NCBI GenBank assembly: GCA_914767715.1
Contig: OU612065.1
Coordinates: forward strand, 7,256,001-7,316,000
Direction of reading: 5' to 3'
Length of the DNA stretch: 60,000 nt
Source: Membranipora membranacea
Lineage: Eukaryota > Bryozoa > Gymnolaemata > Cheilostomatida > Membraniporidae
Shown here in pieces: positions 44,727-59,943 of this stretch. The position numbers and the translations under genes were made by a program. How positions within the stretch are numbered: the stretch's first letter is position 1; the number at the start of each line of letters is the position of its first letter. The notes below the pieces were generated by a model. That model saw only the letters and a program-made list of their open reading frames with translations. It was not told the origin of the DNA and did not search any database.

Positions 44727-47555
44727 ACGGACTAAGAGAAAAGATAAAGATACATCAAGCTTGTCAGATTCTGGAGGCAATAAGATGTATCTTGAAGAAG
44801 CGTTCACCAGAGAAACCATACACAGCCATCTGCCAAATGTTGATTTGCCAAGCCTTGAGGAGTTAGTCACCCTGCCTTATGGATTTCCTCAAGAGGAGTG
44901 GTTTGCCTGGCACAGTAAGATACTACATTGCTCATATCTGTTAAGAATTAATCTTTGAGGAAAGTAGGCGAACTCATGAAGTATATCGCGCTGAGAAAAT
45001 CAGTTTCTATCCGGCCTGTAACTGGTGTAATTCACATTTTTCATTACCGGTGACTAGTTACAGGGTAGCAAAGAATGCTGGTTCCACTTTGCATAAAGAT
45101 TTTGTTGGCTGATGTAAACGTACCCTTTGTAAAATATATTCTTACTAGGAAGGCTCTCAGCCATGCTAAGCTATACATTGACTTGGGTGGGCATCATTCT
45201 CTCCTATCTTGAGGGTACTGTGGTTTTATGATGAATTTGTTTCGTTTTATTACAGCAATAGAATTTTTTGAGCAGCTGAGTGCATTGATACAGGTTATAT
45301 CTCATGACTGTACAGCAACTACCTGTCCTGTTATGTCAGCACCTGGCAATGTGTAAGTATACATATTTCTGCTCTCACTAATACTAGAATGCATATTCCG
45401 GTCATAAGCTTAGGATTCAACGCTGCGGTGTCATTTTAGTTATAGCTTACAAATATTAGTAGTTTCTAAACCAGGGAATGTTTTTTGTGGACATGAAATA
45501 CCAGTTTCACGCTTGATTCTTTATAAAATATGAAAATAATAAGCTTACCCAAACATTTGGGTAAACTGTAGCCAATGTGTTGGTTGTCATCAGCTGGCTA
45601 CCACCAAATCAGCCCAACCCGCTACACAATTGGTATTGGTCTGGTTTTTTGGAAACATCTTCCCTTATTTGCTGTTACCATTTTCTCTGTAGAACGTATA
45701 TGTGGACAGACGATAAAAACAAAAAGATAAAATGTCCAGCTCCACAATACATAGATTACGTTACAACATACATCAACAAAGCCGTCAATGACAGTTCTAT
45801 TTTTCCAACCAAGCATGGTTAGTAATCTTTATTATGTACAAGTTCCTTGCCTTGTATCTATCTCTGTTAGGGGTGCCTAGTACGAGTCTCATCACATACT
45901 ATACGCTGCCCTGCTGATGCCTCCATATTGATTCTTACTGCATAGCAGAGATAATCTGATATTTGCTCAGCTGGTTCTTCCGATAAATTAATTATTCAAG
46001 CTGTCAGTTAATGTTATAATGTCAAAAATTTAATTGCAACCACTGCATGAAAATACAAGCTCAGTTAGGCTTGGGATCAATTCAGAGACTCTATGTTAGC
46101 CTGTACCTCATAGGTGGAGCACAAAGTACTGGCAATATCCTCTTACTCATCCACCACCACCACTTCTGTGTAACACATATTTGCGCACAGAGATGGCCAT
46201 GTTGCGTCTTGATCACTCTTTCCTCTTTAGTAATTATGATGCAAGAAGTTGAACGCTCCTGCAAATATTCATCAACAAATTATTGTGATCAGAATTCTGC
46301 TAACCAACATAATAATTTGACCCAAACATCGAACGATAAATCAGGCCTTGGTTGAGGAGTGCTGGTTGTAGTTTATCCTGATGACTCACCAAACTGATCA
46401 TGTAGGAGAATACATTATGAGTTGCGTACTGGTAGATAAATATGTGTGATCTTTGCACATACCCGCATCATCTCTCATTATCACGTGCAGTCAGCTAGTG
46501 CCTTCATTTGTGTATTCTGGTCAAATTTTCGAGATTCATCTGTCGTTTCAGGTGAAATTTTTCCTCCGGATTTTGTGAATATCGTTCAGAAAATACACAA
46601 GTACATATTTCATATACTGGCACACCTATATTATGCACATTATCAGAAGATTGCCATAATTCAGGTAAGCTATGGCTATTGTTAATGCTCTAATAGCTCT
46701 CAGGTGATACTTCACAGCTAATATAAAATATCTTACCATGGCCATGAGACATCTAAGAAAATACGATGCCAGTAACGAGTTTGTTTGAATTTCATTCCCA
46801 AGATAGCATAATCTGCTAAATAAAGCACTTATAATCAATTATCGAATAGTTAAATATTGATATCCATATTAAGCCATGATCTGCAGTTTCATAGTAATGA
46901 TATGATCACAGAGTAAGAATCCCGGCTGTGTGATGATGTAATTATTTTGTAAGTGTGTGTCTACATGTCAGGGTATGTCAGGACAAGTCATGGTGTGATT
47001 GTTTTGGCTCCAGGTGAAGGCAGTGCCAGATGAAAATGTGAAAAATATTCAGACACTGGATGAATTATCATCAAGCCATAGTTATTATTGCAATCAGTGT
47101 TACGTGTTTTCGCTGCAGTAATGTAATAAAACTTGCCTCTAGGTGTTCAAGTATTAGACATTGGCTTGGCTTGTTAAGCTGAGCTATATAATTAGTCCTT
47201 CCCTTGAGGTTAGGGAGCAACGTCCATGCACTGTTTTTTTTTAAATTGGGGATAGTGAGTTAACCAGCGGCTCATGATTTTTTATATTCATGCATCGGGA
47301 GTAACAAGGGGTTCTTTCTATACATGAGCGTTTGACTGCAGCCGTATTTAACTTTCACCCCAGTTAATCAGGTTATGATTTGCTTCTTAATTTCAGATAC
47401 ATGGACACTTGAACACGTTTTTCGCACATTTCATGCTCTTTAATTGGACATTCAAACTATTGGAGGAGAAGGAGACTGATATAATGATAGATCTGGTGCG
47501 AGCTCTTAAAGCCATACCACAGGACAAGGAGAACCATGCATTGCATCTCTCCTAA
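44727..47555 (+). CDS. MOB2: MOB2-like kinase activator (5' exon not found)
   Basis: Five phase-consistent exons: 44727-44914, 45256-45352, 45693-45817, 46552-46664, 47397-47555 (TAA). The protein starts in a basic leader (TKRKDKD). The MOB core follows: LVTLPYGFPQEEWFAWHT, FFEQLSALIQVISHDC, CPAPQYIDYV, FPTKHGEIFPPDF and HGHLNTFFAHFMLFNWTF. The zinc ligands are present as CTATTC (C-x4-C) and HLYYAH (H-x4-H). PAPQYIDYV and HGHLNT favour MOB2 over MOB1 or phocein. MOB2 binds NDR/LATS-type kinases through their N-terminal region and modulates morphogenesis and cell-cycle signalling (family knowledge). The first exon must end in phase 2 and lies upstream; I could not find it. The C-terminal tail after the core is short. 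Confidence 0.9.
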
Positions 47556-48716
47556 CACTAACAATGAATATATCTGTGTAATACTTTACGATAGCAGATT
47601 ATCTTACTATGTGATAAACTCCTGGTAAAATTGTACACCCTCCATCTAATCACTCCCTCATTTATTTATTGTTGTCATAGAACAACTATTGTGAGGCTGT
47701 GGTAGTCTGGTAATATCTAAGTAGTTTGTCTATTTCAGCTAGAGTCAAACAAAACCTTGCAACTCCTTCCAGTCAGATAATGACTCAATTCTATTCTAAG
47801 GCAAACTCAGTAAGGCAAGTTGCTGCTGCACAGTTACCTCTTTAATCGCCCATTATTGTTCGGCTGTGTAAAAGAGGAGACAACACATAAATTTGCTCTA
47901 ACTGCATATCCCTCCCCAAAGTTAGGAGGCCATCAAGTGAGTTGTGCTGTGTAAAAGATTTTTCTGTGTTAGTATAGGAGAATGCTTGGGTTTATTTTGA
48001 TAGCAAATTATGAATATGGTGCTAATATTGTTGAAATGGAGAAGTTTATTTGTGCTTACCAAAAGGGTTGTATTACTCTATGGCTACCCCAAGCTGATAT
48101 AGGGTGAAGTTTTGCCTTTTCTTGTATCAAATCAGCAACCTATCCATGTAGTGCATTTTTTTTCTGTATGTTATTTTAGTTGTTGAAAAATTAGTTTTTG
48201 AATTACTAGACTTCTGGTCTAGAGCTTGTGCCAATACAGGACATTATTTATTGTAAAGACACTACCTCATCTCCATCGTAAAAGGATGATTATTATCTTC
48301 AGATCAACAATGCCTGCATCTAGATGGCAATAAGTGAGATTGTTATAATATTATAAGTTGTAACAATTACTAATAGTATCAATCCATATTCATGTTGTTG
48401 AGCTAAATTTGCAGGAATTTTCTGTATACTGCTATTAGTGCAGTCAGCTTGACTGCACACCTTTGACCTGCGCTGGTAATGGGTGCATATTAATAAGCTG
48501 GATACCAGATTTTATTTACATTGGGATATCATAATACTCAGCTTACTGTCACTATCTTACTGCTACTAGTAGTAGAAATTGTGCTCTGCTACTACCAGCT
48601 AGGACTGACCGATGTGCTGTCTGAGACTGGGTTTTATATTTAAAGCTTTTCAATAACCTGAGGGGTGAGGGTATATTTGTGAGATAGAAACTGTCTGAGA
48701 GCTCAGACAAAGAAAC
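47556..48716. other. Intergenic between MOB2-like gene and the 48.7-kb gene
   Basis: No coding exon or repeat recognised. It contains the MOB2 3' untranslated region and the promoter region of the next gene, neither of which I can delimit. Confidence 0.55.
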
Positions 48717-49617
48717 ATGCTGATGTCTCAAGGTTCTTTTCTCAATTTTCAACGAAACGCTAGAAACAAAGTTATCCACTTCTATTCACCTGAGGGAGAG
48801 TCTGAGGAAAGTCATCTACAGAGTGAGTTATCATTTATAATTAAAATCTGGTTCGTTGCGAATCGTATTGGTGGATTCCTTAGACAACATACCTTTTTTT
48901 AGCTTTTTTATTCAGAAGAAAGAGTGTTTTCCTATGCCCACAGAATGAGATGTATGTTCATCTCATCGTGCTTTATGTCTCGTTATAAATAACACTGTAT
49001 GTATTGTATTTCTTGCAGGTGAGATTGAGGTGTTTATTCTCGAGCACGGGTTGAAGAAAGTGCACACTGTACACAGGTTATATAAATGTGATGAGTTTAC
49101 TACCATATCGCAGAGTATCATTAGGGCAGAGGAGGGGCAGTCACAACTCATCAGCTTTGTGTTTTGGGGACATGGAAACAGACTCGATGATAAAAACGGA
49201 TTTCTGAAAATATTTACTAAAAGCGGATCATGCGGTTTGCTGTTTATCAATGACCTCATTAAACAATTAGTGGAGCTATCGCGTCAGCAATTGAAAATAC
49301 AGCTGCTCCTAACCCAATGCTGGGCACATTGTCATGATCTATCCTTACATCAGTATTGTCATAACCTGACCGTTGACTATTTTACTTCTACCACTTGTCC
49401 CGAAACATCCGCAAGGAGGTGGAACTCCCTCGTAACTGGGTTAGAAATGAACCAGGAGCAATTTGAAAGCTTTATGTCCGACGAAAGTAACTATGAAGCT
49501 GTTCAAAGTCATACGCTGGCGCAATACAAATGTAGTGAGTTGAAGGTATTTATGAAATATCTCCATTATTCCAGTATACATGTCGAAGCTACAATTTATC
49601 TTTTGCATCAAATGTAA
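48717..49617 (+). CDS. Unrecognised 234-aa protein with clan-CD (caspase-like) His/Cys pattern
   Basis: Two exons, 48717-48822 and 49019-49617, spliced at GTGAGT / TTGCAG in phase 1. The ATG at 48717 has an in-frame TGA 21 bases upstream, supporting it as the start. After a short leader come EIEVFILEHG and a helix, then the hydrophobic strand LISFVFWGHG (His87-Gly88) and, 48 residues on, a second strand ending IQLLLTQCWAHCHD (Cys136). Hydrophobic strand-His-Gly followed by hydrophobic strand-Gln-Cys is the catalytic dyad layout of clan CD cysteine peptidases (caspases, gingipain, CHAT, separase). The C-terminal 95 residues are Cys/His-containing without a recognised domain. No signal peptide or membrane segment. 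I know of no named family that fits. The enzymatic role is inference; the CDS itself is well supported. Confidence 0.78.
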
Positions 49618-50080
49618 AAATGCGGGTATGACTTACATTACATATCTCAAATCTGTAAGTATGACACCGAACATGTTGGTTTGAAGTTATTCATTGCGTT
49701 TAGAATCAGCATGCTTCTATATACGATTAGTTCATACAAATATTGTTGGCAGGCTTTTCATTGGGGCTAGTCTGAAATAATTGAGACTTGGAAAGTTTTT
49801 TACAACTAAAGTGTATTTAGGTAAAAATATCGCTTTTTAAAGTAGAGTCTATTATTTAAAAGTGGGTCGCCCTAGCATTTCTTATTAGTATTTCAGGAGC
49901 CGATGCGTATATTTTTATTCATTGGGATTTTGTAAAAATTTATAATTTAAGTCAATTAAAATTTACTTGTTGACCTCATTTAATCTGTTTTTCTATGGGG
50001 ATATTTCACCAGAAAACATTGTATATAAGAGCTCCCATATGCAAGGGTGTTTCATATTGTTTCATATATATTTGAAATGC

Positions 50081-50086
50081 AATAAA
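50081..50086 (+). promoter_or_regulatory. Possible polyadenylation signal AATAAA
   Basis: AATAAA about 465 bases after the stop of the 48717-49617 gene. It is the first canonical hexamer I noticed there. Confidence 0.35.
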
Positions 50087-50108
50087 ACTTAGTATTACTT
50101 TAAGTAAC

Positions 50109-50142
50109 ATCACAGAGTAAGGATATTTCCTTACTCTGTGAT
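50109..50142. mobile_element. Palindromic element, third copy of the CAGAG/CTCTG type
   Basis: Arms ATCACAGAGTAAGGA (50109-50123) and TCCTTACTCTGTGAT (50128-50142) around TATT. The sequence is very close to the insertion at 32210-32240. A looser flanking repeat TAACAT occurs at 50105-50110 and 50148-50153. Confidence 0.65.
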
Positions 50143-50544
50143 ACTGATAACATACGCATGCAAGTGATCATGAAATTCACACCATTGAAATATGGGGATT
50201 GTGTTCTTAACATGCATGTGCAGACAACTTAAAACAAGATTCAGTGAATAGACAATTTGTGACAGCTGCTTGAGAAACTGTCTATAATTATATGTCTATG
50301 TTTCCTGAGGTTCATCTGCTTTTAATCATATAAAATCATTCAAGGTCTCTGAAGTAACAAGTCACTTCCAACTGCTTGATCGAATACATATAATTGTGGC
50401 CAATTGTGTTTTTTGAATAAACTTAGTTGTTAAGTTTATCCATTTTTCCTTGAGCATAACCATGGCAGGCCGACTACTTGGAATAAACAGACTAAAAGGC
50501 ATAATCAATTCTGACCAATCCAATCTTCTACCCATCCATAGCAC

Positions 50545-50570
50545 CAATGAACTAAACCTTTAGTTCATTG
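50545..50570. repeat. Short palindrome, CAATGAACTAAA family
   Basis: CAATGAACTAAA, CC, TTTAGTTCATTG; 33 bases before the hairpin element at 50603. Confidence 0.8.
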
Positions 50571-50602
50571 ATAGCACTACTACACAGTGAGTCACTGAGT
50601 GA

Positions 50603-50720
50603 CATGGGCCCCTCGGAGTGGGACTTACTTACATGCCTTTACTTTGCCAATGTCCAGTTTTTGGGGTGGTTGATACGGGACATTGGCAAATTAAAGGCAT
50701 GTTAGTCCCAGGGGCCCATG
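50603..50720. mobile_element. Hairpin MITE-like element, copy 2
   Basis: Ends CATGGGCCCCT and AGGGGCCCATG. Inner arms CATGCCTTTACTTTGCCA (from 50632) and TTGGCAAATTAAAGGCATG (to 50701). The loop contains TTTGGGGTGGTTGATAC. Homologous to 11397-11543. Confidence 0.85.
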
Positions 50721-51253
50721 CTACTACAGGTAACAGTTGCAGCTGAGCTGTGACTTCAAAGTCAAACACAACAGAAAAGTTACAAGTCTGTGCAATGATG
50801 ATAATGGACCGGTCACTGGTGTAGCAGTTTAAGTTAACATGAGCAGAAGTAGCTCCTAGTTAGATACTTACTCACTCCTCTTCACTTTTTATTCATTTAG
50901 CCTCTCAAATATTTGTTTCATCGACATTGCACCTCTATGGAGATAGAAAAAAGGTGTTTATTAATTAACTAACTAATGTTTTTGTACTAACACACTTGCA
51001 CCAAGCTTTTGTATCCCTTTAGATGTGATTGCAGACAGTATCTGCTACACATCTGTTTAAATTTTTTGAGTTGGTCGCAGGAACAAGTACAACTTGCAAG
51101 GGACTGGGATGTGTTATTAAGATGTATAGTAGGCCTATGTCTAGTTTGAGCAAAGAGTACTCCTGATATTTTGGTTTAGTTGGTCAGATTATTCCTACAA
51201 TCAATTATACATATGCTTCATTTCCATCATAACTTTCTCGTAGTAGTGCAATT

Positions 51254-54200
51254 ATGGAGGCTTGGAGTAGTCCAGATGCTTGTCATGGTGAATGTTTACA
51301 TCTAAACATCTCTAATGAGAGTACACTCAACATCACAGACTACAACTCCTCTGTAGTGGATGATGTCGCAGATATTGTTGAGATTCGTGACGGTGCTCGT
51401 CTTTACGGTTATGGCATTTTACAAGTTGAACACGATTGGAGTCTAAAACTGGAATCAAACCATATTGCGCAAACTATCACTGAAGCAGGAAGTAAAAACA
51501 AGGAAATCAAGCCGAAGCGTAAGCAAAGCTTGAGTGCCAGGGAAGATGACCAGTTGGAGTTTAGTGAAATGGAAGCTGCACAGTTTGATACCAGACGAGA
51601 TAGCAGACGAGAACGACCCAATTTTATGCCATTCAATCAGCTCCAGAGCGGAGTTTACTCTCTGCCATGGACAATCGGTATGTCAATAGGTCCTATGCTC
51701 CAAAATGCACATAAACAATTTGTTGAGGAATTATGCTTGTGAAGATTAAATAAATCATATCCAATGTTGCTTTATATTGGCTGCGTGGTCAACTGGGACT
51801 GGGATATTGCATAGGCTATGACTTAGCCAAGTTTTGGGAGTGATGTAAGCCAAACATGAATTTTCATGACCTGACCTGACTCTCAGTTTTGTGTTAGGAA
51901 GATTAATGATTCTAAATCGTTTTTTATAAGCTTCACATGCAAGCTTCCGTCATTGGCATACTATTGAAGATAACACTGATCTATTGAAAGAAATGGGATA
52001 TCATTGATTACCTCTATCAGCATTGAGAAGTAGATATCACTTATTTTCACATGTTAGGTGCATACTCTGACTGCTGCTAGAGTATGAAGCTATTTACTTT
52101 TACTGTAGATTTCTCATTTGAGAAGGAAATAATAGATAGAAAGATGTCAATAACTCACAAGATGGCCGGAAGTCTAGATGCGGACGATATCCATTTCACA
52201 CCAGTTAGTATATTATGTTGATTTTTTTTGCATCTAAAGATCGATGAATATGACTATGACTTTGAAAGAACAAGATCAACCAGACATTTGGTCTTGATTG
52301 ATGGAATTTTAACTTAAATTTTGTATTAAACCATTATCTTAAATTTAGTTGTGATGTTTGTACAACTTTGAGTTGCTGAGGTCATTATGTATAATTCAGT
52401 TTAGAATGGATGTCGTATGCAGTCAGCAACATCATCATCATATATTTGTGTTGATTTTTTCATGCTACAAGGCTGAGGAGAACGATATACTAGATAGAGC
52501 TCATCGATTCCTACTCAGGGTTAGGCCTGACCCAGCTCACTGTAAACTTCCAAGTCTAACGACTGCCACACCTGCTCAATCAGGCATATTGTGTGAATCC
52601 AACAACAATCAGCAAGTGCTCTCTCAAGATGTAAGCGACTTACTGGTGCTTTCTCCGGTCTGTTATGTCGTCTCCGAGGCCAGTTACATAAAATCTAAAG
52701 ACACTATGCAGCGGGCCAGACTTCCTCTAGGTAAGTTTCAACAAAATCATATTCTATAATTCCAATCTAATTGCAGTGACCTGCAAATTGAATAATTTCA
52801 TAATTATTTACAGTTTGTTGTCGAGTCTGGGTAATGTGCATCACGGCTTTTTTTATCTCCAATAAAAGATTTGAAAAAGTTCAGCGATTTCTTGTAAAAT
52901 GTACCAACAAATTCCATCCCAAGAACAATATGAAGTGTCAGTACATATTTTCTTTTATGGACCAGGTACCGAATTGGTGAAGCCTGGACAGAAGCTAGTA
53001 GAGTTGGTGGCATTAGCTATCGATGAAAGCCCTGATGGTGTTCTTCAGGTTCAACAAGTCTACAGCTATCTTATGTAAGCTATAATTCATACCTCACTTC
53101 TGCCATATGATGTGCTTAACATGAAATTTAGAAATTAGATTTTCAAATTTGTAATAATCAATATTTTGCTGTTATAGGTACAAATACCCATACTTTGCAT
53201 TCATGGATAAGCTGTCAACAAGCAGCTGGAGAGTATGTACTGCTGAACTCGGCTTGTTGGTTCCACCTTCTGTAATTCTGTTCTTTAATTTTAAACTCTG
53301 CAGTTTACCTGAGACCATAACTATTCTTCGTCAATCGCTATTATAAAGATCATAATTGGGACAAATCACCCTTGACTAAAGTAATTTAGTGTGTATGTGA
53401 CTTGGCTTGAGTGAATGATTCGACTCGATTTTGATCAATCAACAGTTTTTTACCCTAAAATTCCGTTAAATGCAACCCATAAGACAGAAAGTCATGCTGC
53501 CAGAACCGTTGGCATCATTCCAATTTTGATATTAAATGTAATAGTATTATCCGCAGCACAATATTATATAAGATTGTCCAAAACTCCTTGATAGTGGGCT
53601 AGAGTTACTAACAGTCATAAGGTTGTCCCCTCTTATAACATGGACAGAAAACTCACAGAATTGAGCAATCAATTGTCTAGGGGGGTTGGTATATGCATGC
53701 AGACCTGCAAGCCAATTATTTGAAGCTATTATATCATAAGCTAGCCAGTATCTGAAACAGGTACACACAAACTTCTCTTTTCTTACTGTTGAGATGTCAT
53801 TGAATGCAGGCCTCCTATGACTATGATAGAAGCAAGTGAAACAACCCAAATCTTCCACCACAATAATCAAATTCAAATACTTTTGATCTAGCTGTGCAAT
53901 CAACAATTATGTCGACGTCGGTTGCATTCTGACTTGCATATTGTGTGAGGCTGACCTGATTTGTCTTCAGAGCATTCATGGCTTCTCCTGGCTTTGCTCT
54001 GCTGTAATTGGAGTTTCCATGACTTGTCTGTTTTGACCATATCGATAAGATATCAGCTCATGACTTTCAGCTAATTCAAACTTCAAACTATTACTACTCA
54101 ATGTTTAAAAAGAAATGAATCCTTGAATGTTTCAACCAAACTGTTAAATGTTTATAAGTGCTCCTTAGTGGTATATGAAATCAAACCATCGTCAAAGAAC

Positions 54201-56184
54201 TCAAAACAATCTCCTCAGATTACAACGCCAACCGCAGTCTAGGTCTCATCCTTGCCATGAGCCTCCTGGGTACCTGTGCTATTGATACACTCTTCGTAAT
54301 AAACATTTCAGTTTCCATGACAAATAAACGGAGCTTATGAAGTAATTCATTAGGCTGCTGTTTTCTATATTCAGAGCTCTATCAGACATGCACTGTATCA
54401 GAAATGGTTTAGGAAGATTACAGTATGTGATGAAAAGATCAGCAACAAAGGATGTTTTTGGATGATTAATAGAGAGAATAACCCCAAAGATTGGTCATTA
54501 CCCGCTACCACATATGGAGGTGAGGTGTCTAATTTCTCACCAATTCTGCGCCATCAACATATAACACAACGAAAACTGTTAGGACTGACAACAGGGAGTT
54601 TGATGTCACACCAAGGCCTTTTATGAATAGCTGACTAGAAAGACCATAGTAGAACGTCTTACATATGAATTTACCATATTTCACAAAAACATATGATTTC
54701 TTGTTATTTCACTTTACCCTGAAGTGCATTCAACCTCGTTGTCATGATTCGTTAGCAGGTGGCAGCTATGCAGGGATATACAGTCCAGAGCTTACCAATA
54801 TTTCTCCTGCACGCAGCGTATCATGTACCTCTGTACAAAGCTGTGCCAGTAACCCGGTAGGTGTTTCCTTGCATGTTTGGTTCGTATAAACATTGTATAT
54901 TTCAATATCAAAATATAATGTACTATCATCATAGACATGATAATAATAAAGAAAAGTATACAACTATAATTTTAACGCCAAGCGTAGATTCTCTCTGACC
55001 GCAGCTTGACTACGCAGTACTGGTAGTAACTATAGAAGTTCATGGCTGGATAATAGACGTCTGGTTTGACTAGGATACTAGTGAGGAAAATTATAACCTT
55101 CGATGTGGAGAACTTGGAGTTTTACTCAGGTGTGTAGACTCATTGTTTTCAAATGTTCATCCTGTTTATTATCATTGTCCACTATTTTATATACAGGGCT
55201 TTCCTAAACAGGAATCATTGGAGACCACAACATCAGCAGTCAGAAAAATTGAGATACTCTCAGGATCACAACCCATATTACCGAACCCGAATCTCCCGAA
55301 TGGTAGCCGCATCATATTCCCAGGTTTGTTGTTCTACATACAAAGTATCATTTGTTCACGTTCAAAGCATGTATCTATCTATCCATTTCGAATATTGTCT
55401 CCTTTAGTTAGATCAAGGAGGGGTGGGATAGACCATCACCGGTTTTTGGGTAGAACATAACATTTAATGAAATGGTCTGTAAGGGTAAAAGAGCTTATTA
55501 ATTTTTATTTTTAAGGTGCACATGGCAGCCATTATTCTTATAAATCTGGGTTTCATTGAAAATGAGTCAGAGCGAGTTATCTTGTCATGCAAGCTGAGAG
55601 GGCAACTCCTAGGTGATGACAGGCTAGGGATGGGCCAGGCTAAGGATGCTGTGAAAAGGCTAGGGTGGTATTCAGTTAAATACCAAAGTTGCTCAATATA
55701 TGAGAAATAGAGTACCGCACAGTCATGACTGCACCATCGCTGTATGAAGCACTAGGTTCCTTGTCTTAATACTAAGCATTGTATCCTAGTTCTTCACAGA
55801 CACTTTGAAATCCAGCTTAATTATGTTACATAAGAGGCGTATTATTATCAAATTTCAGTGCCAGGCAGTCAGTGTAGGAAACGAAGTAAGAGACTGAAGC
55901 CATACCAGGTGATGTCCCCTGAACAGATGGTGGCATGGGGAAGCAATCCATCTTCGGTGGTCACACCCTATCAGTTACTAATGTCAAGCACACCAACATT
56001 TCAGAGCAGCCCCAATAATGTGAATGTCATCACCAACCATCTAACCTCTGATGGCCAACATGCTGTCTTTGAGTGTCAACCAGTGTCAACAGCAAGTGCA
56101 GATGATGTAAATACATTCACCTATTCTTACAGCGTGCCTAATTCAGTGAATGAGGACAATCAAAATCAACCAACGAGATCATAG
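51254..56184 (+). CDS. Divergent forkhead (FOX) transcription factor
   Basis: Nine exons: 51254-51677, 52109-52203, 52472-52730, 52966-53074, 53178-53232, 54375-54519, 54759-54856, 55197-55323, 55859-56184; 545 aa, all in phase. Exon 1 must end at the GTATGT donor at 51678; reading on gives a stop. The forkhead domain is split over three exons at about residues 268-350: LVELVALAIDESPDGVLQ, VQQVYSYLMYKYPYF, then WRSSIRHALYQKWFRKI and NKGCFWMINRE. The helix 1 to helix 3 and wing order is clear, but the recognition helix differs from the usual W-K-N-S-I/V-R-H-N-L-S. The N-terminal region is acidic with a basic KPKRKQ patch. The C-terminal region is Ser/Pro/Gln-rich with a second basic cluster (CRKRSKRLKPY). 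The subfamily is unclear (FoxN-, FoxM- or FoxR-like are options). Confidence 0.9.
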
Positions 56185-56541
56185 ATTTGATTGTAGCAAC
56201 TTGAAGAATTCTAAATTCTATATCAAAAGGTTTAAAACCTAGTATTAATTCCACTTCATCATTCCTTTTAGTTTATTTTCTTATGTTCAAATGACGTTCA
56301 CTATTTTTCCACAATGGTTATATTTATTATCATTATTTTTCATAAACTTGTAAATGATGTATATACTGAGTCGGTTCTTACTTATTGACAATTGGTTGTC
56401 AGAAGCTGACAGTGAAATCAGAATATCTCTCAACATCGTTTGATAACTACTGGAAAGCTCGAGGAGATGAGGAAATATCAACTACTATTTAACCAATGCT
56501 CAGGTTTAGATAAAAAGTAGCCAGACTGAACAAGGTCAAAT

Positions 56542-56547
56542 AATAAA
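56542..56547 (+). promoter_or_regulatory. Possible polyadenylation signal AATAAA of the forkhead gene
   Basis: AATAAA about 360 bases after the stop codon, between the convergent forkhead and thiolase genes. Confidence 0.45.
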
Positions 56548-56787
56548 GATTGTATGGCTGTGAGTCTATCTGAATGACATAAAACTGTGTGTTTTTGCTT
56601 TAGCTGTTATCAGTAGTTTATTTGGCATTCAATTTGGCCAGGGCACCAATGATGACTAACATCATTCTGTTGAGATAACTTAGAAAAAAGCAATGAAACT
56701 GCTTATTATTTACGATATAATGGACAGACATGATTGGAATATTGAAAACTATTTATACAAAATCTTGATTCCTCAACATTTCAATAT

Positions 56788-59943
<3,156 letters not shown>

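Larger units (their letters stand above)
49618..50540. other. 3' UTR and intergenic sequence
   Basis: No gene. An AATAAA at 50081-50086 could serve the upstream gene. The palindrome at 50109-50142 is listed separately. Confidence 0.5.

Noticed and set aside
51678-51742. Reading through the first forkhead exon to the TGA at 51740
   Set aside because: A consensus GTATGT donor at 51678 leads in phase to the next exon, and the downstream forkhead domain needs it.
55516-55710. Possible extra forkhead-gene exon (VHMAAIILINLGF...)
   Set aside because: In the frame required by the phase-1 donor at 55323 it hits a stop after about 13 codons; the exon at 55859 fits the phase directly.
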